The notes under the pieces were generated by a model. The model searched no databases. It saw nothing but the letters and a program-made list of their open reading frames with translations, and had not been told where the DNA came from. A program made the translations under genes and the position numbers. DNA of 64,000 bases from CALODP01 sp942492055 (GTDB taxonomy: Bacteria > Bacteroidota > Ignavibacteria > Ignavibacteriales > Melioribacteraceae), in assembly GCA_942492055.1 (NCBI GenBank), contig CALODP010000014.1, positions 1-64,000 of the forward strand, written 5' to 3'. Of this stretch, positions 51,589-60,627 are shown one piece after another; within the stretch, counting starts at the first letter, position 1, and every line of letters starts with the position of its first letter.

Positions 51589-54246
51589 TTATTTGATTAG
51601 TAACATCTTCTTCGAGAGAATAAAATTGTCGGTCTTTATTCTGTAGAGATAAACACCACTTGCCAAATTCGCGCCATTGAAGTTTATTCTATGCGCACCC
51701 GCCGAATAGATTTCGTTATTGAGTAATTCTGCTACCTTTTCCCCGAGGATGTTGTAAACAGATAATGAAACCGCTGTTTGCTCCGGAAGCGAAAACGCGA
51801 TTGTCGTTGTCGGGTTAAAAGGATTGGGATAGTTCTGTTCCAAAGAATATTGTTCCGGAAGCATCTGATCGGTTTCGTCATCGGCGTCTGTAACAATCGA
51901 ATTTGCCGCGTAAAGTTTTATTCCGTCGATCGCTACTTCTCCACCATTTGCTCCTTTGTAACTCCAAGCCAGTCGAAGTCCGGTATAATCGGAATATTCG
52001 GCAAGACTAATTTGAACACGTCTCCAGACCCATCCTTGTCCGTCATCGTAAGCTTTCCAGAACGGATAGAAACCGTGTCCGCTATTAAGATGCATCTCTA
52101 CCGAAGCGGAATCGAGATAAGCCGGATCGTACCCGATGTAGAATTCCACAACAGTCTCACCGGTTTGCAGATCGATATAGGGAGACATCAGCAATTCGTC
52201 CTGTTCATTTGCACTTGGAGAAATAATTGCCGAATTAACGTTCCCTGAATAAATGGATGAAAAGTTTTTCCCGGAAAGATTCCCGAGTTGCCATGTAGCC
52301 TGATTTGAGGAATCAAGATCCCAATCGTCTGAAGTCAAATCTCCGGTATCGAAATTTTTCGCGAAACGTTTTGTCTGCTCTCCGAGCGTAAAGTAGGATC
52401 CACCCTGTGAAGTTGTAAAAACTCCCAGTCCGGTAATTGCCCATCCGTTATCGGGAGTAAGAAAAGAGACGCTCTCAACTTTATCGTAGAAAGGAAGCAT
52501 TTGTCTCTCCCAGGAGATACCACCGTCATTAGTTTTCCAGAGATCTCCTTGACCGGAAAGCCATCCGGTTTGGTCATTTATAAATTGTATATCGAATAGT
52601 TCATTGATGCCGTAGTATCCTCCGGTTTTTCGTAATGTCCATGTGGTTCCACCGTCCTCGGTATAGAGTAATTCGAAATAGGGGAGTCCTAAAATCCATC
52701 CGACATTTTCGTTAATGAAATAAACTTTCTTCAAAGAAGATTGCGGATATATCCCGGGAATATCGAAGGTTTGTGGAGCCCATGAATTTCCACCATCGAT
52801 AGTTTTGATAATTGTCCCTTGTGATCCTACAGCCCATCCTACCATAGAATTAACGAAATCTATCGAGAGAATGTTGGCCTCGGTGCCGGGATCTAGTTTA
52901 GTCCATTGCCCGTTGCCTGTTGATTTAAGAATGAGTCCGAAATTTCCCGAAACATATGTAGTTCCATCGATATGTTTTACATCGGTAAACCCATTGTAAT
53001 AATCGCTACTATCGTAAGTCCATGTATCACCATTATCTGTGGTGTGGAATATCTTATAGTGAAATCCTACGGCATAACCTGTTCCTCCTTCGAAGGAGAA
53101 AGAATTGAATTCGTTGTAAAAGCTGTTTCTACTTACTTTTTGTTCCCACGTGTAACCGCCATCCGTGGTTTTGTATATTCCTCTATAGCCACCGAGAAGA
53201 GCTGTATTAGCGTCGAAAGCGTGAATTATTTTGTTATTGATTAAATCTTTGTGAAAGCAACTGTAATTCCATGTCGCTCCACCGTCGGTAGATTTGAGGA
53301 GCGGACCGTTCGAAAAAATAAATCCTAAAGAATTGTTCTCGAAAAAGAGACCTCTGAATTGTGAATTGATCTTACTTCCATCTGAAGTAGTAAAAGAAAA
53401 GCTTTCCGGAATCCATGTAGCTCCACCATCTGTAGTGCGAAGAATTTTGTTGGTAGCTTCAAGTAGTATTCCGTTTGATGTGTCGAAAAAATGCATATCA
53501 ACATGATGTTGCTCATCAGTGGTATCAATATCCCAATTTTCTCCACCGTTGGAAGTTCTGTAAAATCCCCCGTAGTTTCCGCAAGCAAAGCCATTTTCCG
53601 AATCGAGAAATTGAATAGCGTTAAGGAAATGCATTTGATCGGAACTTTGCACTCTCCAGTTTTCCCCGCCATCGATAGTATGAAGGATAAGTCCGGCGTT
53701 TCCGGCAGCCCAACCTTCTTTGTCATCGATGAAGAAGAAAGTAGAGAGTGTAATATTAGTAACGGGAAGAGAGTGACGTTGCCATGTAGTTCCACCGTCA
53801 GTTGTATTAAGAAGGGTGTTTTTCCCTCCGATTGCCCAACCGAGGTTTTCATTCACGAAATAGATATCGGTAAGATCAGCGGAGACATTAGTTTCTTGTT
53901 TAATCCAACTATTACCGCCATCAGTAGTTTTCATAACCATACCTCTATAGCCGGCCACCCATCCGGTATTTTCGTCAATGAAATGTACCGCGAAAAGAAG
54001 GGGACGGATACCGGTATTTTGTGGTATCCACGTGTTGCCACCATCTTCGGTTTTTAAGATAGAGCCACTGTAGCTATTACCGATAGAAGAATATCCGGTA
54101 ACTAACCATCCGATATTTTGATTAATAAAGAAGACATCTGAAGAATAACTGAAGTATTGGGATTTGGTTTCCCACGCGTTGTTCGCAAAAGAGAAAGAGA
54201 ATGTGATAAGGAAGCAGAAAAGGAAGTACATCTTTTTGAAACTCAT
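51589..54246 (-). CDS. Ycf48/BNR-repeat secreted protein with T9SS sorting domain
   Basis: An 885-residue protein with a signal peptide (FLITFSFSFANN). Residues 25 to about 620 are made of more than a dozen repeats of the form ILKTEDGGNTWIPQ and FIDENTGWVAGYRG, the Ycf48/BNR beta-propeller type. About 640-790 forms a jelly-roll-like domain (EQDELLMSPYIDLQTGETVV). The last ~85 residues are a T9SS type A sorting domain (EQNYPNPFNPTTTIAFSLPE to KMLLIK). It is expected on the cell surface. Ycf48 itself helps photosystem assembly, but these repeats in T9SS proteins more likely serve binding; no photosynthesis gene is present. Confidence 0.92.
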   Translation of the reverse strand: MSFKKMYFLFCFLITFSFSFANNAWETKSQYFSYSSDVFFINQNIGWLVTGYSSIGNSYSGSILKTEDGGNTWIPQNTGIRPLLFAVHFIDENTGWVAGYRGMVMKTTDGGNSWIKQETNVSADLTDIYFVNENLGWAIGGKNTLLNTTDGGTTWQRHSLPVTNITLSTFFFIDDKEGWAAGNAGLILHTIDGGENWRVQSSDQMHFLNAIQFLDSENGFACGNYGGFYRTSNGGENWDIDTTDEQHHVDMHFFDTSNGILLEATNKILRTTDGGATWIPESFSFTTSDGSKINSQFRGLFFENNSLGFIFSNGPLLKSTDGGATWNYSCFHKDLINNKIIHAFDANTALLGGYRGIYKTTDGGYTWEQKVSRNSFYNEFNSFSFEGGTGYAVGFHYKIFHTTDNGDTWTYDSSDYYNGFTDVKHIDGTTYVSGNFGLILKSTGNGQWTKLDPGTEANILSIDFVNSMVGWAVGSQGTIIKTIDGGNSWAPQTFDIPGIYPQSSLKKVYFINENVGWILGLPYFELLYTEDGGTTWTLRKTGGYYGINELFDIQFINDQTGWLSGQGDLWKTNDGGISWERQMLPFYDKVESVSFLTPDNGWAITGLGVFTTSQGGSYFTLGEQTKRFAKNFDTGDLTSDDWDLDSSNQATWQLGNLSGKNFSSIYSGNVNSAIISPSANEQDELLMSPYIDLQTGETVVEFYIGYDPAYLDSASVEMHLNSGHGFYPFWKAYDDGQGWVWRRVQISLAEYSDYTGLRLAWSYKGANGGEVAIDGIKLYAANSIVTDADDETDQMLPEQYSLEQNYPNPFNPTTTIAFSLPEQTAVSLSVYNILGEKVAELLNNEIYSAGAHRINFNGANLASGVYLYRIKTDNFILSKKMLLIK

Positions 54247-54523
54247 ATTTCCTCCAAAGAAATGAGTAAGAAAAAAAGAACCTCGAAGCTTTCACCAGAA
54301 TGGGGGGAGAACTCATCGGAAGAATATACAGGATGAAATGATTTGTTTTGCCCTCATAGTGCTGTTTAACATATGATAATAACACAAAAAGATCAATTAA
54401 AATTTTGTGTGTGGTGATTGATTATTAATATGAAATGAGTCCGATCACATAAAATGAATTAAACGATTTCTTCGGTTGAGTTGTTTGTAAAAGAAGAGTT
54501 AAAGATCCAAAGGGAGAAATGTG

Positions 54524-55729
54524 ATGTCGAAAACAAAACCCAAAAGGAAACATAAAAAGCTAAAGAACATCAGAGCGCAAGCCAGAGGAGTATATCATTC
54601 AAAGATGAAGGAGATTTGCGAATTTTTAGGGTATGGGGATAGATTTCCTTTGATTTCGAAGAGCAGTATTGATTTAGCATTTCAGATAAAAAATAAGACT
54701 TTTGTTATAGAGAAAGAGGATAACGACTCAATAGTTACTGATGAAGAAGTAAAAATTGTTCAGTATTGTTTAAATGAAGTATTAAGGCGAATGAAATTCG
54801 AAATATTTGAAGATAAGCCTCCTCTTACATACGAAGAACTGGCAACCGTTGTTTATCCCTTAATGATGATTTTTAAGCATATGGATAAGAAACCGTATGA
54901 AGAATTGGATATTACTCCTATTCCGAATGGAGCAATAAATGATATCGATAATCTTTTGGTTTTATATATGGGCATAGTAAAGCAGAAGATGGATGCATTA
55001 ACTCTTATATTATCTAGAATTGATGGTAAAATGTTCGGATTCAAAAGGAAAGAGAATTGCGCAGAAGGGAATTATCTATGTCTAGTGGCGAGGCGATTAA
55101 AAAGAGAGAAAATGAAGATCCAAGAAATTGAAAGAACCGTAATAAAACTAGAAGGAAGGACTAAGGATCTAAGTTATTCGAGAGAGGATCTATTTCTCCC
55201 GGCGGATAAATATCCTGAACAAATCCCTATATATATTCAAACTCACGCTCTAAACAGAGTAAGGGAGAGAGTCGATTGTCATCAATACTATGATAATGAC
55301 GATTTTTTGATTAAGTCAATAAAGGGAAAGAACATCAAAATGGATAACAAAGGAACATATTGGATTAAATATTGTTGTCCGGCTCCGGTTGGATATTTGG
55401 TGGCGAATTTAATAGACGGAAAAATTATTATTCGTACTTTTTTGCTCTTTACTCAGAATGGAACAGAAGAGGGGAGGAAATTATCGGAGCTTAGCGGATT
55501 ATTGAGAAGTGATAAGGATTATTTGAAGTTTGACAGAATGACATCATTTATAGGGGATGGTATTTTAAAGAATGAAAAGATTTGGGAGTTATTTGAAAAA
55601 GCTGGTTGTAGCGGAATACTTGAAGTAGCCAGCAAATTTAATAAAAACTCTTCCGATGAATCGCATGATTTTATCTGCTCAATGATGGAAAAATATTTTT
55701 CGGATGAGAATATGTATTGGAGGCTTTAA
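54524..55729 (+). CDS. Protein of unknown function, 401 residues
   Basis: Not recognised. The N-terminus is very basic (KTKPKRKHKKLKNIRAQAR), which could bind nucleic acid. The middle is mixed and soluble, with IYIQTHALNRVRERVDCHQY near residue 240 and GTYWIKYCCPAPVGYL near 290. No signal peptide, membrane segment or known catalytic motif is visible. The ATG at 54524 is preferred over the GTG immediately before it; AGGGAG lies eight bases upstream. It stands alone between a T9SS gene and tRNA-Thr. Confidence 0.75.
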   Translation: MSKTKPKRKHKKLKNIRAQARGVYHSKMKEICEFLGYGDRFPLISKSSIDLAFQIKNKTFVIEKEDNDSIVTDEEVKIVQYCLNEVLRRMKFEIFEDKPPLTYEELATVVYPLMMIFKHMDKKPYEELDITPIPNGAINDIDNLLVLYMGIVKQKMDALTLILSRIDGKMFGFKRKENCAEGNYLCLVARRLKREKMKIQEIERTVIKLEGRTKDLSYSREDLFLPADKYPEQIPIYIQTHALNRVRERVDCHQYYDNDDFLIKSIKGKNIKMDNKGTYWIKYCCPAPVGYLVANLIDGKIIIRTFLLFTQNGTEEGRKLSELSGLLRSDKDYLKFDRMTSFIGDGILKNEKIWELFEKAGCSGILEVASKFNKNSSDESHDFICSMMEKYFSDENMYWRL

Positions 55730-55733
55730 AAAG

Positions 55734-55764
55734 AAAAAAGCCCGGAAATAATTCCGAGCTTTTT
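55734..55764. terminator. Terminator shared by tRNA-Thr and the 54524 gene
   Basis: AGC-CGGAA and TTCCG-GCT form a hairpin with one mismatch, flanked by A-run and T-run on opposite sides, so it can stop transcription from either direction. Confidence 0.7.
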
Positions 55765-55765
55765 G

Positions 55766-55838
55766 AGCTGGTGAGAGGACTCGAACCACCGACCGGCTGA
55801 TTACAAATCAGCTGCTCTACCAACTGAGCTACACCAGC
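55766..55838 (-). tRNA. tRNA-Thr (anticodon TGT)
   Basis: On the minus strand the acceptor stem is GCTGGTG paired with CACCAGC, with discriminator T. The D arm has AGCTCAGTTGGTAGAGC, the T arm GGTTCGAGTCC. The anticodon stem GCTGA/TCAGC encloses TTTGTAA, giving TGT. CCA is not encoded. Confidence 0.95.
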
Positions 55839-55909
55839 AATTGAAGACTCCAAATATATAGTAGAAGTCAAAAACCCGCAAGAGAAAAATTAAAATATTT
55901 TGAAAAAAG

Positions 55910-56959
55910 TTAATGCCTTTTCAAAATAATTATTGAAAGATCATCATGACTAGGAGTATCCCCGATAAAATCGGATATTTTTTCCAAAACTGCTTCACCG
56001 AATAGTTCTACATTGTCTCGTTTCTTCTCTTTTAGTATTTCAAAGAAGTCTTCTTTTCCGAGAAATTGTCCGTAGGGATTTTTTGCTTCTGTTATCCCAT
56101 CGGAAAAGACAATCAGATAATCACCTGAGGAAAGATTAATCTCAAATTCGTTATAGGAATTATTGTTTATAATGCCCAAAGCCGTGTTTCCTTTTGGTAA
56201 TTCTTCAATAGTATCATTCTTCAATATTACCGGAGGAAGATGTCCTGCATTTATTGCCGAAATACTATTTTTATCCGTATCAATCTTCATATAGAATAAA
56301 GAGGCGAAACTTCGTTTGATTCCGTCTCTGAAAAATATTTGATTTACTTTGTTTCCGAAATCAGCCAATGAATAGAAATCGGGAGCCAAAGCGCGTAAAG
56401 TAGCTTGAAGCTTCGCTAAAATAAGAGCGGCACTCAATCCTTTTCCCGCAATATCACCTAAAGCAAGACAATATTTCGAGTCCGATATCTTTTGATAATC
56501 TACCAAATCACCCCCGACATCAAATGCGGGAGAGGAATAGATCCAAGCGGAATATCCGGGAATGTAAGGAGTTCTTTCCGGCATTAGTTCGCTTTGAATT
56601 TTGTGCCCGGCAATCAGCTCATCCTTCGCAATTATTTTATCCTTCAATTCCAGCATAACAATAAGCAGAAGAGCAAGAAGACCAACAATTCTCAAAGCTC
56701 CGGAATTTGGATCGGCAAGAATAATGAATAAGAAACCGAAAGCTAATAGTATCTTTCTATGAGTGGATAATCGTTCCAAGAGCTCCTCAAGCATCCAGAC
56801 AATACTATGCAGAGTCTTGCTTAGCGGGTTCTTCCCTCGAAGTTCTTGCTTCCTTTGATCGGTTAAATAAAACTCTCTCAATTCCTTAATATCGTGTCTA
56901 AGATCCTTTCCGAAAAATTTCTGGAAGAAGTTCTGTTCTCTGTTTTCTCTCTCTTTCAT
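55910..56959 (-). CDS. SpoIIE/RsbU-type PP2C serine phosphatase
   Basis: A 349-residue protein. After a charged N-terminus there are two short membrane helices (about residues 70-105), then a PP2C-like SpoIIE domain: FDVGGDLVDYQKI (metal-binding aspartate), LALGDIAGKGLSAALILAKL, SAINAGHLPPVIL, GDYLIVFSDGITEAKN, and the final DDLSIIILK. RsbU-type phosphatases dephosphorylate anti-sigma antagonists in partner-switching cascades. No antagonist or anti-sigma gene is adjacent. The frame extends upstream to 57169 but the ATG at 56959 is preferred, since the extension would overlap the divergent promoter region. Confidence 0.88.
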   Translation of the reverse strand: MKERENREQNFFQKFFGKDLRHDIKELREFYLTDQRKQELRGKNPLSKTLHSIVWMLEELLERLSTHRKILLAFGFLFIILADPNSGALRIVGLLALLLIVMLELKDKIIAKDELIAGHKIQSELMPERTPYIPGYSAWIYSSPAFDVGGDLVDYQKISDSKYCLALGDIAGKGLSAALILAKLQATLRALAPDFYSLADFGNKVNQIFFRDGIKRSFASLFYMKIDTDKNSISAINAGHLPPVILKNDTIEELPKGNTALGIINNNSYNEFEINLSSGDYLIVFSDGITEAKNPYGQFLGKEDFFEILKEKKRDNVELFGEAVLEKISDFIGDTPSHDDLSIIILKRH

Positions 56960-57119
56960 ATCAGTAGCATTATTTATTTTCGGTTCTGTTTTAATAGACG
57001 TAGCATTTCGGAATAAGTTTTGGTGAGAAAATGGAAATTGTTGCAATTTCTGGAATGTTATGTAACAATACAGGCTAGTGATTCGTCTTATTTTTCTTGC
57101 GAACAAAAGAAGGGGGAAA

Positions 57120-58055
57120 ATGTCAGCTGAAAAAATAATAGAAGTAGAAGGATTGTCAAAAAAGTTCAAAGAGTTAACAGCTGTTGATAACTTGCAACTG
57201 AATGTTTATCGGGGAGATGTGTTCGGATTTCTGGGGCCAAACGGTGCGGGGAAGAGTACTACAATAAGAATGTTGCTTTCTTTAATAAAACCATCCAAAG
57301 GAAGTATTAAGTTATTCGGTAAGGAGCTTGTCGAGAACAGACTGAAGATATTAGGGAGAATTGGGGGTATAGTAGAGAAGCCCGATTTCTATTTGTATTT
57401 GACAGCATATAAAAACCTGGAAATATTAGGAAAGTTATCGGGATGCAATCCTGATAAGAAAAGGATAATGGAAGTATTGGAGTTGGTTGGGTTAGCCCAA
57501 AGAAAAGAGAGTAAGGTTAAGACATATTCTCACGGAATGAAACAAAGGTTGGGAATAGCGCAGGCGTTGTTGCATGATCCCGAGTTGATTATTCTTGATG
57601 AGCCAACCACAGGGCTTGATCCGCAAGGGATTAAAGAGATTCGCGAACTAATAATACATTTGAGTAAGGATCTGGGGAAAACTGTTTTTTTATCTTCTCA
57701 TATTTTGAAAGAGGTAGAGATAATAGCCAACAGAATGATAATCATAAATAAAGGGAAAACAATAGTCGAAGGAAAAGTAGCCGATTTGTTGAACTCCCAA
57801 TCAATGAAGGTTTCTATCGGAATTAAAGATTCGAAAGGAGTCTCCGAAATAATTGCAGAATCTGATTGGAAAGAAAAATTCGCCCAAGAGAAGAAAGATC
57901 AATTAGTGTTCGAAATTGAGGAGAATGAGATAAGCCTGTTAAACAGATTTCTTGTTGAGAAGGGAGTGGAAATTAGATCCATAATCCCTCGCCAATCATT
58001 GGAAGACTATTTTTTGAAAATTACGGGGGAGGATTCCGATGATAACCTTGGTTAG
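57120..58055 (+). CDS. ABC transporter ATP-binding protein (ABC-2 exporter type)
   Basis: A 311-residue ATPase. Walker A is GPNGAGKST, the signature is YSHGMKQRLGIAQALL, Walker B is LIILDEPTTGLD, and the switch is FLSSHILKEVE. The C-terminal extension is typical of CcmA/NosF/bacitracin-type exporters. The ATG at 57120 follows AAGGGGGAAA; the frame opens at 57078. It overlaps the permease gene by 17 bases, so they act together. Confidence 0.93.
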   Translation: MSAEKIIEVEGLSKKFKELTAVDNLQLNVYRGDVFGFLGPNGAGKSTTIRMLLSLIKPSKGSIKLFGKELVENRLKILGRIGGIVEKPDFYLYLTAYKNLEILGKLSGCNPDKKRIMEVLELVGLAQRKESKVKTYSHGMKQRLGIAQALLHDPELIILDEPTTGLDPQGIKEIRELIIHLSKDLGKTVFLSSHILKEVEIIANRMIIINKGKTIVEGKVADLLNSQSMKVSIGIKDSKGVSEIIAESDWKEKFAQEKKDQLVFEIEENEISLLNRFLVEKGVEIRSIIPRQSLEDYFLKITGEDSDDNLG

Positions 58056-58875
58056 AATAGAGTTGGAAAAGATTTTCCGGAAATGGCGTACATATATAGG
58101 ATTCATGGCTATCGGGGTTATGGTTCCGATAGTTCAGTTAGCTCTTCATTATACCGGAGACGAGTTTGTAGGATTCGCCACACAAAACTTACAAAACTCA
58201 TTTGAGTTTGTCGGTAATCTGGTAAATGGCTATCTAATTGCTCACCTGATATTGCAATCCCTATTCGTGCATATTCCCTTTTTGATAGTCCTTGTAGGGG
58301 GAGATCTAATGGCCGGGGAGGCTACCGCAGGAACATTTCGGCTTTTGGTTACAAGACCGATTTCAAGAAGCAAAATAGTATTGGCTAAGTTTATTGCCGG
58401 TGTTATATATACCAATCTTCTGCTGGCTTTTCTAATGATTCTTAGCCTCGGGGGAAGTCTTATAATATTCGGCGGGGGGGATTTGCTTGTCTTGAAAGAT
58501 AAGATATACATATTCGCGGAAAACGATGTGCTTTGGAGATTTTTTCTCGCCTACGGATTTGCGGTTCTAAGTATGACAACTGTATTGGCAATATCATTTA
58601 TGTTCTCCGTATTTGTCGAAAACGCTATTGGGCCGATTGTTGCTACAATGGCGGTTATTATTGTCTTTATCATTCTATCGGCAATAAATATCGAAGTACT
58701 TCGAGACATTCGTCCTTATATGTTTACAAATCATATGGCAGTATGGAGAGAATTCTTCGGAGATCCTTTAAATTGGGAAAAAATTTGGGAATCGGGAGCA
58801 ATACTCGCCGGCCACATTATTGCCTTCCTTTCAGTGAGTTGGGCCGCTTTTGTAAGAAAAGATATTCAATCATAG
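58039..58875 (+). CDS. ABC-2 type transporter permease
   Basis: A 278-residue membrane protein with about six helices. The segment GDLMAGEATAGTFRLLVTRP followed by ISRSKIVLAKF is characteristic of ABC-2 permeases. It pairs with the ATPase before it. The substrate is unknown; the LolA-like gene 9 bases downstream hints at lipids or lipoproteins, as inference only. Confidence 0.9.
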   Translation: MITLVRIELEKIFRKWRTYIGFMAIGVMVPIVQLALHYTGDEFVGFATQNLQNSFEFVGNLVNGYLIAHLILQSLFVHIPFLIVLVGGDLMAGEATAGTFRLLVTRPISRSKIVLAKFIAGVIYTNLLLAFLMILSLGGSLIIFGGGDLLVLKDKIYIFAENDVLWRFFLAYGFAVLSMTTVLAISFMFSVFVENAIGPIVATMAVIIVFIILSAINIEVLRDIRPYMFTNHMAVWREFFGDPLNWEKIWESGAILAGHIIAFLSVSWAAFVRKDIQS

Positions 58876-58884
58876 GGGGTAGAA

Positions 58885-59595
58885 ATGAAAAGGATTTTAT
58901 TATTACTGATCTTCATGAGCGTAACTATGTTCGCGCAGGAAAAAAGTCCTGAGAAGATTTTGGATAAAGTAAAAGAGGAATTTGCGAAGATAGAGGATTA
59001 TTCGGTAGATGCGGAAATTAGTGTGGATGTTAATTTTCTGAAAATGCCAAAAGCGAAGGCGAAAATATATTTCAAGAATCCTGACAAGATAAAGATGGAA
59101 TCGAATGGATTCGCGATGTTGCCCAAACAAGGAATTAATTATTCTCCGGCTAAATTCCTGGAGATTCCTCATAGCGCTATCTGGTTGAAAGAAGAGGAGA
59201 TAGATGGTTACAAAACAGATGTCATCAAAGTAATACCAACGATTGATACAATGGGAATAGTATTAACAACGTTATGGGTGGATAAGGAGAGGCATCTATT
59301 CAGAAAGATAGAATCCACAACCAAAACCCAGGGAACATTGACGATTGATCTGGAGTATGAAAACGGAGATGACCACTGTTTACCGACAAAAGTAATATTC
59401 GGGTTTAGTGTAGCCGGAATGCAAATTCCACAGGCAATGACCGGAGAATTCGGCAATCAGGGGAATTGGAGGAAAAAGAAAAAGGAACCGATGAGCGGAA
59501 GCATTTCAATTATATATAGCAATTACAATATAAATACCGGTCTTGAAGACTCCTTTTTCGATAAGCCAACCGATGATGAGAATAATAATAAATAG
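58885..59595 (+). CDS. LolA-like outer-membrane lipoprotein carrier-type protein
   Basis: A 236-residue periplasmic protein with a signal peptide (about 1-18, LLLIFMSVTMFAQ). KILDKVKEEFAKIEDYSVDA, KAKIYFKNPDKIKMES and TLWVDKERHLFRKIESTT follow the pattern of LolA/LppX-like proteins that carry lipid-modified cargo through the periplasm. It is the third gene of the ABC exporter operon (9-base gap), so it may receive the exported molecule. True LolA would come with LolCDE, which this exporter does not resemble. Confidence 0.75.
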   Translation: MKRILLLLIFMSVTMFAQEKSPEKILDKVKEEFAKIEDYSVDAEISVDVNFLKMPKAKAKIYFKNPDKIKMESNGFAMLPKQGINYSPAKFLEIPHSAIWLKEEEIDGYKTDVIKVIPTIDTMGIVLTTLWVDKERHLFRKIESTTKTQGTLTIDLEYENGDDHCLPTKVIFGFSVAGMQIPQAMTGEFGNQGNWRKKKKEPMSGSISIIYSNYNINTGLEDSFFDKPTDDENNNK

Positions 59596-59654
59596 ATTTG
59601 ATGAAATTATCTTTCCGCAATTGTTGTTTCAAATAACAACATTGGGGAGGATAT

Positions 59655-60227
59655 ATGTTGCTAATAATAGATAATCAAAGCAGCTTCATAAAAAAATTCA
59701 AGCGGAATTATTTATCGGAACAAGATTTCGATTATATTTTTTTCGATCATAACCAGCCGATTGTATTATCAGCAAAAAGCAAGATAACCGGAATAATATT
59801 ATCCGGTGGAAAGGGGAATCCTTACGAACCCCTGAACTTAACGGCAAACTTTGTTGCGCTAATGAATTTCGATGTTCCCATTCTGGGGTTTTGTCTGGGG
59901 CACGAAATTGTTGCCGCTGCTTACCGGGGAAGAATAAAAAAGTTACCCGAATATTATATCAGAAAAGAAAAGATCAGAATAACAAATATTGATGATCCAA
60001 TATTTGCCGGATTAAAAGGGGATGAACTACAACTGATTCGTAGGCATCACTTTCATGTAGCCGAATTACCTCCTGATTTTGTCAGTCTTGCCGAATCGGA
60101 TCTGACACCAAATGAGGTAATCCGTCATAAGGAAAAACCAATTTACGGTTTTCAGGCTCACCCTGAAGTATCGGGAAAAGATGGAATGGTGATTATAAAT
60201 AATTTCATCAAAATGTGCGGATTATAG
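59655..60227 (+). CDS. Class I glutamine amidotransferase-like protein
   Basis: A 190-residue single-domain amidotransferase. GIILSGGKGNPYEP is the oxyanion-strand region, ILGFCLGHEIVAAAYRGRIK holds the nucleophile C80, and YGFQAHPEVSG supplies H169 and E171. This resembles the GuaA N-terminal subunit type. It may act in another pathway, since no synthetase partner is next to it. The ATG follows GGGGAGGAT. Confidence 0.85.
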   Translation: MLLIIDNQSSFIKKFKRNYLSEQDFDYIFFDHNQPIVLSAKSKITGIILSGGKGNPYEPLNLTANFVALMNFDVPILGFCLGHEIVAAAYRGRIKKLPEYYIRKEKIRITNIDDPIFAGLKGDELQLIRRHHFHVAELPPDFVSLAESDLTPNEVIRHKEKPIYGFQAHPEVSGKDGMVIINNFIKMCGL

Positions 60228-60259
60228 AAATGGTCGGATAATATATTATAGAGAGAATT

Positions 60260-60511
60260 GATTATTATTATCCATGAATAATAATAACTCATTCATGAAC
60301 AATATTACATGATAAATTAATAATTATAACTCGCTTTGGAATAAAAATAAATCACCGATAAATTATTCCAAATCACTGTTGAATAGTTAAAAATCACTAA
60401 AAAATAATTGTTCATCCCTCTTGAATTCTTTTACATCACAATAAAATAATTCTACATTACTCTTGAATAATTATATATAACTCTTGTACTATTGGAAACA
60501 TGTGTTAAATT
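60260..60511. repeat. Repeat array 3: twelve degenerate 21-bp units
   Basis: From 60260 the sequence divides into consecutive units of exactly 21 bases (60260, 60281, 60302, 60323 and on to 60491), with a shared core ATCACTnTTGAATA preceded by ATTnTA. The unit 60449-60469 matches 15 of 21 bases of the array 1 unit at 8814-8834, so the three arrays appear to be one family. This array is AT-rich and its frames contain stops. The rest of the intergenic region (60228-60627) holds nothing else except a terminator at its end. Confidence 0.75.
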
Positions 60512-60592
60512 GCTTTTCTATGTTATGTGGAAAAAAGTGATTAGGTCTGTAAATGTTCTTTCCTGTTATTTCTAATTTGCGGAGAGAGAAAA

Positions 60593-60620
60593 GAGAAGAC
60601 CTTTTCGGGAAGATCTTCTC
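60593..60620 (-). terminator. Intrinsic terminator of the surface-repeat gene
   Basis: GAGAAGA (60593-60599) pairs with TCTTCTC (60614-60620); on the minus strand it is followed by TTTTCTCTC. Confidence 0.7.
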
Positions 60621-60627
60621 AATTTAA

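Noticed and set aside
51209..51646. Overlapping cysteine-rich reading frames
   Set aside because: Low-complexity translation of the 44-bp tandem repeat in all frames; no start context.
51589..54246. Photosystem II assembly factor Ycf48
   Set aside because: Only the repeat type matches; the T9SS domain, length and lack of photosynthesis genes speak for a surface protein.
55671..55871. 66-codon minus-strand frame
   Set aside because: It is a translation of tRNA-Thr and its flank (the familiar GVAQLVEQLICNQ pattern).
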